From Zopfochytrium polystomum (Eukaryota; Chytridiomycota; Chytridiomycetes; Chytridiales; Chytridiaceae), in NCBI GenBank assembly GCA_025765615.1, contig JAIVFJ010000075.1, forward strand, positions 214,438 to 278,437: a stretch of DNA of 64,000 nt. Reading direction: 5' to 3'. Position 1 is the stretch's first letter. Every line of letters begins with the position of its first letter. A model generated the notes under the pieces. It ran no database searches. It saw only the letters and a list, made by a program, of their open reading frames with translations, and was not told the origin of the DNA. Both the position numbers and the translations under genes were made by a program. Below, piece after piece: positions 33,947-44,499 of the stretch.

Positions 33947-34703
33947 TTTGTTCACAGAAGGTTAAAAAATTATTGTGTAGTCAGACAATTCATTTTACTC
34001 CAAACTCCGAAACTGCGTTTTGCACAACATCAGCGGTAGTTTCTATTAAATTTTTGATCACTTTGCCCGTTGTCCCTACACTCGACAAACTAACATATGC
34101 TTTAAGATCCCTCCTCGATTTCCATGGCACCGCCACAGAAGCCGCCGACCCATCGACTAAAGTGCTTGCTCTCGAGGCATGCTGGGAAAGACCGGGTGAT
34201 TGTCGCAGGTTCTTGCTTCCGCCCATCTCGATCGCCAACGCGCCACATTCGAGCTGTTGAAGAACTCTGCCCGGCTCCGCTCGCTAATCCCAACTACTGT
34301 TAAATATCCTGCGCCGCTGCGCCGTTAACGTTGCCGATCGGCCCCCCGCAACATTGTATCGCCCAGGAATTCATGTTTGATCAGATTTTGTGGGCAAACT
34401 ATGTTGCGTTGATGAAAGCGATGAAAGCGAGTGATCGCCAAATCGGAAAGATAGGAACCACTGCGCCCCGCAAAGCTTTGAAGATGCTCGGTCGATCGAG
34501 GGAGATTTCATCGGCAAGTTTCACCTTGCCCGAATTATTGCCCAAACAATCAAGTCCTTCCGCACCGCCAAGACTCCCATAGCCCAGCCAACTTTGTGTT
34601 TCCGAGACGGCAGGTCCCGACCTGAGAACATGTGCACTGTCATTATTCATTATTGTTATAACAACACATGATGATCATGATTCGGTCAAGTTTGTAACAT
34701 ATA
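33947..34703. other. Unresolved; coding-like frames on both strands
   Basis: Minus-strand frames 33990-34238 (ending NLIETTADVVQNAVSEFGVK) and 34399-34650 look protein-like, but a plus-strand frame 34331-34582 does too. No domain is seen. A minus-strand gene downstream of the RRM gene is possible. Confidence 0.25.
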
Positions 34704-35421
34704 TCACCGCCGCCGCCTCGTTTTAGCAATCCGCTCTCCATCCGTCTGGCCTCGCTGGTTGGGCCTCATTCCAGAATTGGTTGATGAATCGTCACGACTC
34801 CTCCTCCCTCGCTTTGCCCTTTTTGCGGAGCTTGATGTCCTGAAAACATCCGGAGAGGCTCTGTCGACGGCGGCAGCGTTGTGATTCCGCGCGGTGGAGC
34901 CCTTCGAGCCCCTTGATCGGTCGGCGTGGGCATTCGCATGCTGCACGTTCAAAACACGGTCTTGGAAAATCTCTCCGTCCAAAAGCTTCACCGCCCTCCT
35001 GGCTCCGTCCATGGTGGCAAATCGGACGAAGCCATAGCCAAGGGAGAGGTCGCGATTCTTTACGATCCTGGCATTGAGACTAGAGGGAGAGAAAAAACTT
35101 TTAAGGCTTTGTTGACCGCGACAGCATTTTTACTTGACGAGCTCGACTTACATCCTCCCGGCCCTGGAGAAGAGTTCCTCGAGATCGTCCGAGGAGATTC
35201 GAAACTTCAAATTTCCCACGAATACTTCGAACCCACCGACGTCCACTGGGGACGAGCGGGTGGTCGTCGCAGGGACTCCATGTTTACCGGTAGGCACTTC
35301 TTGAATTTCCGATTGGGACTGGGTGTGTTGGGAATCGGGTACTTCTTGAATCTGCCATGGTTGGGACTGGAAGTGGTCGGAATCGGGTGTTATAGGATTT
35401 AACTTGATCGTGAAGGGAAAG
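34704..35421 (-). CDS. RRM-domain RNA-binding protein (5' end open)
   Basis: The model is complement(34704..35079, 35152..35421), with a consensus GTAAGT donor and CTCTAG acceptor; the intron is 72 bp, phase 2. The N-terminal part of the first listed exon is polar with repeats of the type QxQSE/QEVP. One RNA recognition motif follows: RNP2 is VFVGNL, then a helix SSDDLEELFSRAGR, then after the intron RNP1 LGYGFVRF, a second helix TMDGARRAVKLLDG and the final strand VLNVQHANAH. The C-terminus is a long basic Arg/Ser/Asn tail ending KTRRRR. RRMs bind single-stranded RNA, so a role in RNA metabolism is likely; the subfamily is not identifiable. An acceptor (TTCCAG) at 35422-35423 suggests an upstream exon with the start codon, which I could not fix. 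Confidence 0.75.
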
Positions 35422-35629
35422 CTGGAACGTCACGAAAGACGAGGCCAAGTGTCTAGATCCACCACGCAGCGGGGGACCCACGACAACAGACTGTTGGCCG
35501 TGCGGCGTTTGCAGAGACTTTAAAGTGGAAAGGCCGCGGACAGTCGGCTCTGGGGCGGTTGGGTAGAGGTGTACTATACCCAGTGGTGCTCATGGACGGT
35601 ATTTATGCGGGGAAGGATTTTTGAGAAAG
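35422..35629. other. Intergenic or 5' exon region between two minus-strand genes
   Basis: Probably holds the 5' UTR or first exon of the RRM gene and the 3' UTR of the coiled-coil gene. Nothing distinct is seen. Confidence 0.3.
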
Positions 35630-36441
35630 CTAGTCTCTGGCATTCTTCATTTGTCGCAGAAGAGGGAATGGATGCAGGAGGCGGGGCCTGGGCACGCTCG
35701 GACGGACCTTCGGGTCATTTTCGTTCGGCTCCTTTTTAATGTGCACCTTGTCAACAATAGAGACCTCTACGTGGTGCCTGGTTTGGAGAGGTTGGCTCGA
35801 GAACGGCGGCTCTGCACCGCGTGCGTCGAGCCAGTACCGGGGTCTCTGGCAGCGGCAGTCCTCGAGGGCAATGGCCTGAAGACTTAGGTGTGCCCGCAGC
35901 ATCGTCAAGTCGCGAGCGCGGAGCTGGAAAAGCGGGAGAGAGACAGAGAGAAAGAGGAGAGAGGGAGAGAGACAGGTAGAGAGAGAGTGTGTGTGTGTGT
36001 CGGAGAGAGAGAGGGAGAGTGTGTGTCCGATTATGAGCCAGTGCTCGGCAAGAAACAATGAAAGAAAAGGGAGAATTACGTCCAGCTCTTCCTCGAGAAT
36101 GCGATTCTCCCGCACAATCGAGTCGGCCGCTCGGAACTGCTCCTGTAGAGGTGGGAGTTTCAATGTGCGTAAGTGTTTGTACGATGAGAGTCAGCAAGTG
36201 TGATCCTCCTTGCACCTACCCCCCCTCCCCCAAACGGCAGCCTTGTCTGCAAGGACGGCCCTTTTAGAGGTGGGATCGACAACCTGAAGTGCTTGCAGCT
36301 TCAAGGATCGACCGAGGTCGTGCAGCTGGTCCCTTAACACGAGCTTTATCCACTCCTTCATGTCGATCCCGGGCGACTGCATCGAAAGGTGCTCGTCCAG
36401 CAAGGCACCGAAGGAGTCGCCTGCTGATTGGATCTTCTCCT
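35630..36441 (-). CDS. Hypothetical coiled-coil protein (5' incomplete)
   Basis: Three minus-strand exons fit together. The last is 35630..35923 (acceptor TTTTCCAG, stop at 35630); the middle is 36080..36142 (21 codons, phase 0); the first visible is from 36441 (acceptor CGCACAG) down to about 36205-36260, its donor not fixed. The first encodes GDSFGALLDEHLSMQSPGID and KEWIKLVLRDQLHDLGRSLK. The middle encodes EQFRAADSIVRENRILEEEL, a good coiled-coil heptad pattern. The last continues LRARDLTMLRAHLSLQAIAL and then a polar tail with KKEPNENDPKVRPSVPRPR. No domain is recognised. The start must lie in an upstream exon. Confidence 0.5.
35939..36026. repeat. (GA)n/(GT)n microsatellite inside an intron
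   Basis: Interrupted GA and GT runs lie within the intron between the middle and last exon of the coiled-coil gene, next to its polypyrimidine tract. Confidence 0.9.
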
Positions 36442-37587
36442 CTGTGCGTGTCGCGCGACGGGAAAGTGTGAGGTTCGTTTAGGGGGTGCGGTTCAGCGGA
36501 AAGTCCGCAGTGTGGGTACTGAAGAGTCTATCGAATGCGAGTGAAAGGAAACGCAGTCTTGACTCGGAGAGTCGGAAGGACGAGGAGGGTGGGAGGGTGG
36601 CTCGGATGGGGGCCGGGTAGGGCGAGGGGAAATGGGGGATGGGGGATACGAGAGGGGACGGGAAGGGCGTTTTGAGAAACGCACCAATTCGATCGACAAA
36701 CGCAATCGTGGTCGGGGACCACTGGGGCAGCCCTTACGCCTCGGCAACCTCCGCAGCAGCGAAGGGGACTCAATCTTGCGCGTTGAGAGGTGTGAGCCGT
36801 TCGTCCGTTGTGGGGGCGGAGTTCAAAAAAATTATTGCTTTCATCGAATCATCATTCGGACGGCTGTTGCTGTTGGTGTTGTTGTTGTCGTTGTTGTTGT
36901 GGAGGAGGGAAGTTGCGTTGGCAAGTTGCGTTGGGCCTTCACCTCCTACATTCTCTTTGGCGAAAGCGTTGCGAATTCACGGGAAGAGGGCGTGGTGCAC
37001 GAACGAGAAGGCAAGATCATTGTTGCACCGAAGTTGAGGGCCAATTGAAGTCTGGGGCGCGCCTGCATTTCCAGTGAGGAAGCTCATTCAGCGCAGACAT
37101 CTAGCACTACTGGGTTTCCTTTGGAGTGCGCTCAAACCGTAATTCGCGAAGTGAGGATGCTGAAGAGGTGAAGGAAGAGCGCAGAGGTACGTCGGGCAAA
37201 GCGGTGTGAGAGAGCTTGTTTATGTGTTCGCCGACCAAACGTGCGTTGCGCCTGTGTGGGTGATAGGGGTAGTTGGGTTGACGAGAGAAGCGAATGGCTT
37301 GTCTACGGCGCTTGCTGGCTCTTTATCCCCTTCGCCGCAGGGTGGACGGATCTACCCGCAATCCGACAAACAGATCCAATGTGTGGAGCGCGGAGTTGGA
37401 TGCTGCGTGTTGTTTGCGTGCGTGTGTGCGTCGGGCTGAAGCGGCGGAGCGTGCAATGTTGCCGCGGCAGGGGAGAGGGGGAGGGGGGGGTCAAAGGATA
37501 CTTGCTGTTCGGGCAAGGGGGCGTGGAAAGAAGCCGCGGGCGGCGAGAAGACGCTGTAGCTGGTCGGGGGAAAGGAAGGCGGGAGGC
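36442..37587. other. No confident gene
   Basis: Low-complexity frames on both strands and a (GTT)n tract near 36872-36899. The upstream exons of the coiled-coil gene may be here. Confidence 0.3.
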
Positions 37588-37631
37588 AAGAGTGAGTGAG
37601 AGAGAGAGAGAGAATGTATGTGAGAAAGGGG

Positions 37632-37722
<91 letters not shown>
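37588..37722. repeat. Long (GA)n then (GT)n microsatellite
   Basis: GA runs with few interruptions to about 37694, then uninterrupted GT to 37722. It creates spurious RERE and SLSL frames. Confidence 0.95.
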
Positions 37723-37724
<2 letters not shown>

Positions 37725-37907
37725 CGGACACTGCTCACAGCTGATTGGTCGGTTGTTGTTCACCCGTGTTTTTGCCTCCCACCCAGTTTCCTTTGGTTTG
37801 TTTGTTTCTTATGGGACCGCCTACCTGTAGACCCCCCCCTTCCGATTGCGCTGGAGGCCGTTGAACCACTGTCGTTTGTCTTCGCTTTTTTTTCTTCAAC
37901 GCTTTTC

Positions 37908-38455
37908 TCATTTTATTCTTGTCTGCTCATCGCCGTTGCGTCGTCTGGCACCGCTGGAGCCCTCATGCCCAGAACCGCGGCACTGCCCACATTTCCGCTG
38001 TCGCCCCACAACTTCAACAAGCTCAAACTGACTTGGAATGCGAGTAGTCGCTTTTGCTGCAATCCGCATTTGCCGCGAGTTTTTCGGCCTTCCACGAGCA
38101 GCTGCGATCTTTGGGTCCAAAATTGTCTGCTGGATCGGCCCGTTCGCGATCACCTGTGACTGTTCTAGCAAACGCTGCTTCTTTGCCACGGGCATGCTGA
38201 CAGCGCTTGCCATTGCAGCAGTTAGCTGTGTATCCAGTGATGATACTGGAATCAGAGAAGCTGGTTCTTCAGTAGCTTTAACGATCCGCCAATGTTGAGG
38301 CTCTTTTCGAAACTTGCCGCCTTGAAACACGCAATCTGAACTCGCTGATAATTGCTGCTAGTTTTCTTTACTGCGTAGCCGTGCCGAGTTGCGAACTGCA
38401 CCACAAAGTCGAATAGGGAATTCTTCGACTGGAAGGTTTGGTCGACTGGCGGTGC
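37908..38455 (-). pseudogene. MULE/FAR1-type transposase-derived fragment
   Basis: On the minus strand the 5' segment reads PPVDQTFQSKNSLFDFVVQF then ATRHGYAVKKTSSNYQRVQ; after a one-base frame change it reads DCVFQGGKFRKE. This order (F.S...FV..FA..HGYAV...C..GGKF) is typical of the N-terminal domain of FAR1-like and MULE transposases. The 3' segment (frame 37908-38330) has ILDPKIAAARGRPKNSR and then RKCGQCRGSGHEGSS, matching the C-terminal 'DP...RGRPKxSR...C-x2-C-x4-H' zinc knuckle of the same proteins. The DDE catalytic core and SWIM region that normally lie between are absent. This is an internally deleted transposon or a domesticated two-domain derivative, now frameshifted. Confidence 0.55.
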
Positions 38456-38586
38456 TGTCCGAAAATCATCCGTTGTGGTATGAAAGGGAAGACAATCAAA
38501 AGCGAAGACAAACGACAGTGGTTCAACGGCCTCCAGCGCAATCGGAAGGGGGGGGTCTACAGGTAGGCGGTCCCGTTTCTTATTTT

Positions 38587-38625
<39 letters not shown>

Positions 38626-38705
38626 GAATGCGTGCGCTCTTTGACCGCAGTGGCGGAAGAGCTTTTTTCCCCCACCAGCTTCTTTTTGTCTCCTGCTGCT
38701 GCCTT

Positions 38706-38744
<39 letters not shown>

Positions 38745-39467
38745 AAAGTGAACACAACGGAACCCCGTTTTTTTCAGGCTGTGTGTTGGGTTTTGTGGGA
38801 ACGAAGGAAGTAATGGGAACTCGTACCCACTAGCAGTGTAGCGGGGTGACTGCGTACAAGGACTATGAAGGACAGGAGACGGTTTTAGGGTCTCTTCGCT
38901 ACTGCTTCCCTCTCACATCCTACTGCCTTTTATAACCCAGGGCGAAAGACACTTCCCCAAATTTTGAGGATGCTTGGGCCACTTTGCACTTTACCAAGTG
39001 CAAGTGCCATAGTGCAGACAAATTTCCCCAAAATTCTGTCTGCCCAAATTTCAACACTCCCTCGGGCACAACATCCGAAAAAAGAGGTCAAACAAAACAA
39101 AAAAAACTTTGACAAGCATAGGCAGGAACAAGTGTCTAAACTATCCGGATAAGTTTCTTGAATTCCGTCAACCGACCCCATTTACTCCTATTGTGAGTGG
39201 ATCAGCGAGGCAGCCGATGCACTTCCAGTTTAGTTGCCGATGGGGGGGGGGGTGCCAGAAGCGGTGGACGTGGAGGATCGCGGAGGAGGTGGAGGCGGTG
39301 CAACTGGAGGAGGAGGACGACGACGAGGGGGGAAGATGTTGAGGCTGGTGGGCTGGTGGACAGTAAATTAGAGGTGACTGCTGACGTGGCCGTGGATGGT
39401 GGAGCTTGAAGAAGTGGATGCCATTAACGCAAATGCGCTTGCGCCGGTGGCTACCAGACGTCGACGA
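38456..39467. other. No recognisable gene; contains oligo-T/oligo-A pair
   Basis: Only short frames. The oligo-T and oligo-A runs at 38589-38742 are described separately. Confidence 0.35.
38589..38742. repeat. 36-base oligo-T and oligo-A runs flanking 82 bp
   Basis: A T run (38589-38624) and an A run (38707-38742) of about equal length form a potential perfect hairpin around an 82-bp spacer. Confidence 0.9.
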
Positions 39468-39740
39468 CGTCCACTTTCATGACAGTGCAGATGGGAGCGA
39501 CCATTTGCATCCAGCAGACAAAGTGGACTCGCGGCAGTCGTCCGGAGGCGTGTTCAACGGCAACCATCTCTTCTTGTGCGTCGAGTACTCGAAAGACTGC
39601 TGCTGCTGTGGGATCAACACCTTCACGCAAGCCTGGAGCACCCGGTCCAAAATGTCGAGTAAAGGAAGCTCCAAAAGAAGGATGAGTGGTCGAATTCGCT
39701 GCCCGCGTACCTCTACACGCTTCTTCCGCTCGTTACGTCA
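39468..39740 (+). repeat. Dispersed repeat, copy 2 (pairs with 30.79-31.03 kb)
   Basis: See the entry at 30787. This copy keeps a longer open frame (39406-39753) with HDSADGSDHLHPADKVD and GNHLFLCVEYSKDCCCCG. Unknown origin. Confidence 0.55.
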
Positions 39741-40013
39741 ATGGCGTTCCTGACATTGTTGGATAGGCAGGCACCCGACGTCGGACAAGTTCGCGATCGC
39801 CAAAATAGGGGGAAAAATTTCTCGCGGCAGTACCGCACGTGCAGCCATGTTGTTGTTGTTGTTGTTTACAGCCCCAGAGCGAAAAATTCCCTCCCGCAAG
39901 TGTTTTTGGCTCTCAAAGCCAAACAAAACAAAACTCCAAACAAAACATGCATACGGAAAGAGGCTCGAGGAGGCACGTCCCCCCCAAAAAAGAGAGCTGG
40001 GGGGAAGGACTGT
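39741..40013. other. 3' flank of the membrane-protein gene
   Basis: No gene seen. A (GTT)n tract lies at 39848-39865. Confidence 0.4.
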
Positions 40014-41657
40014 TCAGCTTGGATCCGGCGGCGGTGGCGGACGTGGCGCGGCGTCGCGGGAGCCGACGACGACGTTCTGAATTGACCGGAAACAGTGTCA
40101 AGAAGATAGACGGATCAAATGGTTGGGAAGATGGTTGCGCACCTTGGAACGGATGATGCCGGCGGCTGCGGACGTGTTGAGCGTGTACGCGTACACGTTC
40201 TAATAGAGAAGAAAAAAAAAATAGAGAAAGAAAAAAAAAAAAAAAAAAAAAGAGTCAAAGACATCAGAAACCCCCTCCCCGCCCCCCCGAATCGCAACGC
40301 AACACCCCTCACCTCCATGCTGATGCTTCCAGCCGCCGAGACCAACGTAGCGTCGGTCGCGTCGACGCCCACGGCCTTGACACTGCCGCGGTCCGCACGC
40401 ATCTCCAGCGCGCCGGCCGTGACGCCCACGGCGCGCACGCAGCCGTCGCCCGCCGCGACGAGCTCCAGCCGGTCCACGCGCGGCAGCGGCGGGGTTATCG
40501 CCGCAGCCGTCCGGCCGCCGCTGCGGACCTCTGCCGGCAGGCCGCCGGCGTCGAGGGACATGCGCTCGGCCCAGACACGCAGGGATCGGATGCGCTCGTC
40601 GCCGTCGCCGGTGGCCCCGGTGGGCAGGACGATTGCGACTCCAGCGACGACGCAGCCGCCGCCGGCTTCGGGGTCGCCGTGGGCTTCGCGGCGGTCGACC
40701 TCGGCGTCGACCTGCCGCGCAATCTCGTCGCGAGACAGCACGCGGGGGTTTCCGTCTGCGGCCGCGGCGGCGTCGTCGGCGGTCAGTGGCAGCGGTGGCG
40801 TGCGCACGGCGAGGACGGCGCTGTTGTTGACGAGGGTAAAGTCGACGGCGAACTGCGACGCGTTGACGCCTGGCGACACGTGCAGGTGTGCCACGAGGGT
40901 GATGTAGCGGACCTGAGGGACAGGGTGGGCCATGATGCGCACGGTGCCGATCTGGTGTTTAATGGTTGGGTAAGCGTCGTTTCGCTTATTCAATTAACCC
41001 CGAAATAAAAAAGAATGGGCCCGAATGAGCTGATCATTTACCGCAGCGCCCGTAACGCGCACGTCGAGCGAGTCGATGGACATTGGCAGGCCGATCATTG
41101 ACATTTCGAGGTAGATCGGGACGCTGGCCTCGACGGGGTAGCAGCGGATGGGCAGGTCGACCTCGGTTGGGGGGAAGAGGCCGTGCGGCGGGTAAGAGTA
41201 TTCCTGTTCGTTATGGTGGTTGCATTTTTAAGAGAAGACCGAACGAGATACAGAGAGAGAGTGATCGAGTTCCCTCTGTTCTCACCAACGACTTGCTCCA
41301 GAACCACAGGATCGCGAGCACGACGATCGCCAGCAGCGCGACAGCCTTGCGCTCCCGCGCGATCGCGGACGCCAACGCCGCGATCGCCCCGCCGACGCCG
41401 CCGCCGGTAAGGGATTTCGTGTTGTTGTCGCCGACACCGTCGCCGATGCCTGTGCGGGTGACTGGTAGGAGCGAGCCGTAGGAGCGTGGGCGGTGGCGGT
41501 GTGGTAAGGGTGTGTGGAGGGAAGAAGAGGAGGAGGAATAGGAGGAGGAGGAAGAGGACGAAGAGGACGACGACGAGGCGAAGGAGGTGTAAGGAGAGGG
41601 GGAAATCGGGCCGCGGCCAAGGGCCTGTGGCAGTGGCAGTGGCAGTGGCGGCGGCAA
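40014..41657 (-). CDS. Single-pass membrane protein with β-repeat (LEA2/adhesin-like) ectodomain
   Basis: The five-exon model is complement(40014..40076, 40143..40199, 40313..40951, 41042..41203, 41286..41657), 430 residues. All introns begin GT and end AG and all junctions are phase 0. Residues 1-90 are Ser/Pro-rich and disordered. A transmembrane segment follows at about 101-119 (AVALLAIVVLAILWFW). The remainder is predicted lumenal or extracellular: a segment YSYPPHGLFPPTEVDLPIRC, then a β-rich part (VRYITLVAHLHVSPGVNASQ; FTLVNNSAVLAV) like LEA2/DUF3712 proteins, then GS-turn repeats (LEMRADRGSVKAVGV; TLVSAAGSISMEV) like the DUF4097 adhesin family. The last exon is Pro-rich. GC content is higher than in neighbouring DNA. 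Family names are by resemblance only; the N-terminal start may lie further upstream. Confidence 0.65.
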
Positions 41658-42462
41658 GTGGCGGCCCGCGGCGGCGGCGGCTCTTGCTTCAAGACGGTTG
41701 TGGTTGTTGAGGAAGAAGGAGTTGGGGGGGGGTGGTGTTGGACTTCTTGTTGTTGGTGACGGTGGCGGTAGTAGCAGTAGTAGAAGAAGTAGAGTATGAC
41801 GACGACGACGTCCACCCTGGTGCTGCTGCTGCTGCTCCTGCTGCTAATGCTGTTGGTGGGGGCGTCGCCATTGATTATTGACTGACTTGGGTGGTGTTTG
41901 TGGGACGGACAGCCGAAGAAGGAGGCGGATGTCTGTCTCGATCTGTCTCTCTGTCTCTCTCTCTCTCTCTGCCTCTCTCTCAATCTGTCTGTCTCGCTCT
42001 CTCTCTGTCCTCTGGCCCAAGAAAGAGAGAGAGAGAGAGAGACACTCATGGTTGGATTTGACTGGGCTCAGTTGGCCTTCGCAAAGCCCCCCGACCGCAC
42101 GCCTGCGTGTTTGGCGGACAGTAAAGAGTGCTTTGACGAGCTGGCGTCAGCGATGTTCCGGACGCAGGCAGAAGCAACTGCGAGTAACGGAAAGAAGCAA
42201 TTGAAGAAAGCACTGAACTTTTCAGATATTTCTAGGCAGACTGGTGGTAGTTGTAAAGCTCGCGTCAGATATTGTTGCTCTTCTCTTCAAGATAAGGATA
42301 AATAAATATGAAAATAAGCATAACAGCAAGCATAACAACAAGAAGCAATAAGGGTAATGATGCGAAAAGAGATTTGGAATCAAAACACAGCGATTGAAGA
42401 AGGATCGTAACATCACGTCAATAATAATAAATGATTCGCCTGCGATTCGCCAATAGACTTTG
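41658..42462. other. Upstream region with CT/GA microsatellites
   Basis: Likely promoter side of the membrane-protein gene. CT-rich runs (41941-42012) and GA (42022-42041). A long minus frame here is low complexity. Confidence 0.4.
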
Positions 42463-43585
42463 ACAGGGGTGCCTGAAAAAGCACTGGGTCCCAAACTTGC
42501 ATCTGGTCCCGTACTTGCAATCCTGAACGCAGACGAGAGTAGGGTCAGTGGATCGAACGCTAACGAGTTCCAAAAGGAAGAGAGGGACACCAACTCTTGT
42601 CGGGTGAAAGAGGATACAACCCGCTTTCGTGCACCACTGTCGATCCTAGCAAAGCATAGGAGGGCGGGAGAGGGTTCTGCGCTGCGGTGCCGGCAATTCA
42701 TTCCTTGGCTGCGGCAGAATGCCCGATCCCGATGCGACAGTGTTCGGCGAATGTGGGAACGTAAGCGGCCACATGCCAGGCTGGCGTGTATCCTGAACGA
42801 TGTCTCGTCCTGTCCCTCTGTTGCGCTTGACGTCCCTGATTCCGGTCGGTCTTCAGGCGCTTGATCTGGACTGCCCACGACCGAAAGCAGGTCCTGAACC
42901 GTCGAGAGGCCCTCGCTTCCATCGGTCAACAGTTCCTGGAAAGTCTGGTCGCCATGGGCCGGTTCAAAAATTAGACCTTGCGGTGGGTCGGAGGCTTCAA
43001 GGTCGTCCGGGACCTCATCCTCGAAATCTATCGCGCTTGGCGTCCCCGATTCCGGTTGGTCTTCATGTGCTTGATCTGGGCTGCCCACGACCGTAAGCAG
43101 GTCTTGAGCGGTCGAGCAAATCCTCGCTTCCATCGGTTTGGTCGCCATGGGCCGCGTCATCAATCAGATTTGGCGGTGCTACAAACTCGTCGGGTTGGCG
43201 ACGACGAGGCGACAGTCGCGTTGATCCGGGATCATCACCATCAGGTAATCGGAGACTTTCAGTTTAGCTTCTTCGATTGTCTTAAATAAGAGGGCGAGGT
43301 TCTTATACTCGGCCCATCTTGACTAGATCCACGGCCGAAACTGCCTGAAGCACATCGTTTGGAACGCCGACTGGGAAATTTGTTGCGGTGTTCACAGATA
43401 GGCCTCTGTTGGCAGCCTCATCGATTTTGTTTTTAAGTTGCCCGATTTAAAGTGTTGTCAAAATGGATCCACATGTGAAGAGTATGACACCTAAGAATCT
43501 TGACGGCGACTGCTGGAGTCGCGAGAGCTGCTCGGCGAGCAACCGCCGCGGCTTCCCATCCGGCTCGAAGGGCGAAAAAGAGCAT
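42463..43585 (-). pseudogene. CCCH zinc-finger family copy a (decayed)
   Basis: The start at 43585 reads MLFFALRAGWEAAAVARRAA, matching the first exon of copy e (MLLFALKSGWKAAAVARQAA). The conserved middle domain remains in part (LFKTIEEAKLKVSDYLMVMI; RDCRLVVANPTSL then stop). The Thr-rich linker of copy e is replaced by an acidic segment with two tandem copies of QDLL(T/S)VVGSPDQA-ED-PESG (42805-43110), one preceded by a one-base insertion. Finger 1 is WCTKAGCILFHP, but its first Cys is followed by TAG where other copies have CAG. Finger 2 is intact: CKYGTRCKFGTQCFFRHP. Several lesions make this a pseudogene, though the fingers are still recognisable. Confidence 0.6.
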
Positions 43586-43689
43586 GTTCGATGCGCGGAA
43601 GACTGAGATCGATTGAGAGAGTCAGAGGGAGTGTGTGTGAAAGAGGGGAGGGAGAAAGAGAAGTGTGTGTTTGACCGAAGGCCAACACC

Positions 43690-44036
43690 GTGTCCGAAAC
43701 TTGCAGGAAGGCCCGAATTGGCAATCCTGATCGCAGATGCAAGTCGAAATACTTTGGTTAGGGGATCGAGCGTTGACGAGTTTCAAAAAAGCAGAGAGGG
43801 AAACCAACCGTTCTGGGATGAAAAAGAGTACAGCTCACTTTTGGGCACCAACGCCGATTCTGGCAAAGGACAGGGCGGTGGGGGAGGTTGGTGAGCTGAG
43901 GTGGAGGCAGTTGAATCCTCCCTTGCTGCGGTGGCGAACGCGGGACCCCCAACCGAGAGAGTTCGTCGGAGGCAGTCGCCGAATGCCCGGTCGACGTGCC
44001 TCCTGCACGAAGTGGTCGGGGACCTCCTTTAAATAG
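43690..44036 (-). pseudogene. CCCH family copy b (tandem 3' unit)
   Basis: Starts at the conserved block around QEARRPGIRR and carries finger 1 (CQNRRWCPKVSCTLFHP), a one-base shift in the spacer between fingers, and a diverged finger 2 (CQFGPSCKFRTRCWPSV) lacking the final His. No N-terminal domain. One of three tandem units of about 400-460 bp. Confidence 0.6.
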
Positions 44037-44490
44037 GAGGGTTGTGGTGAAAATAGGAGTTTTGATTGGGAGGGTTGCTGTAAAAAATTGGTGGGTTTTG
44101 ATTGAAAGGGGTGGGATACTCCCACGGGTGCCTGAAGAAGCACCGTGTCCCAAACTTGCAGGATGGCCCATATCGGCAATCCTGATCGCACATACAAGTC
44201 GAAACACTACGGTTAGGAGATCCAACGTTGACGAGTTTCAAAAGGAAATGAGGGAAACCAACCGTTCTGGGATGAAAAAGCGTGCAGCCCACTTTCGTGC
44301 ACCAATGCCGATTCTGGCAAAGGATAGGACGGTGGGGGAGGTTCGTGAGCTGTGGTTGAGGAAGTTGAATCCTCCCTTGCTGCGGTAGGCGAACGGGGAA
44401 TCCCCAACCGAGAGAGTTCGTCGGAGGCGGTCGCCGAATGCCCGGCCGACGTGCCTCCTGCACGAAGTGGTCGGGGACCTCCTTAAAATA
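44029..44490 (-). pseudogene. CCCH family copy c (tandem 3' unit, both fingers intact)
   Basis: The 144-codon open frame runs through both fingers without interruption: CQNRHWCTKVGCTLFHP and CRYGPSCKFGTRCFFRHP, separated by RTVGFPHFLLKLVNVGSPNR. It is followed by a tail of Asn-Pro-Pro repeats (FNQNPPIFYSNPPNQNSYFH). The codon that is TGA in copies d, e and g is TGT (Cys) here. The copy lacks the N-terminal exon and middle domain, so it is a 5'-truncated duplicate unless transcribed from a local start. Confidence 0.6.
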
Positions 44491-44499
44491 GGAGGTTGT

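Noticed and set aside
36191..36403. COG7-like N-terminus in the coiled-coil gene
   Set aside because: KEWI and LQALQ recall COG7, but the spacing and total size do not fit, and the gene ends soon after.
41282..42049. 255-codon minus-strand frame upstream of the membrane-protein gene
   Set aside because: Different frame from the transmembrane exon and composed of CT- and CCG-repeat translations.
42222..43163. 313-codon minus-strand frame as an independent gene
   Set aside because: It is the acidic repeat and fingers of CCCH copy a read partly out of the family frame; the start lies after a frame-changing insertion.
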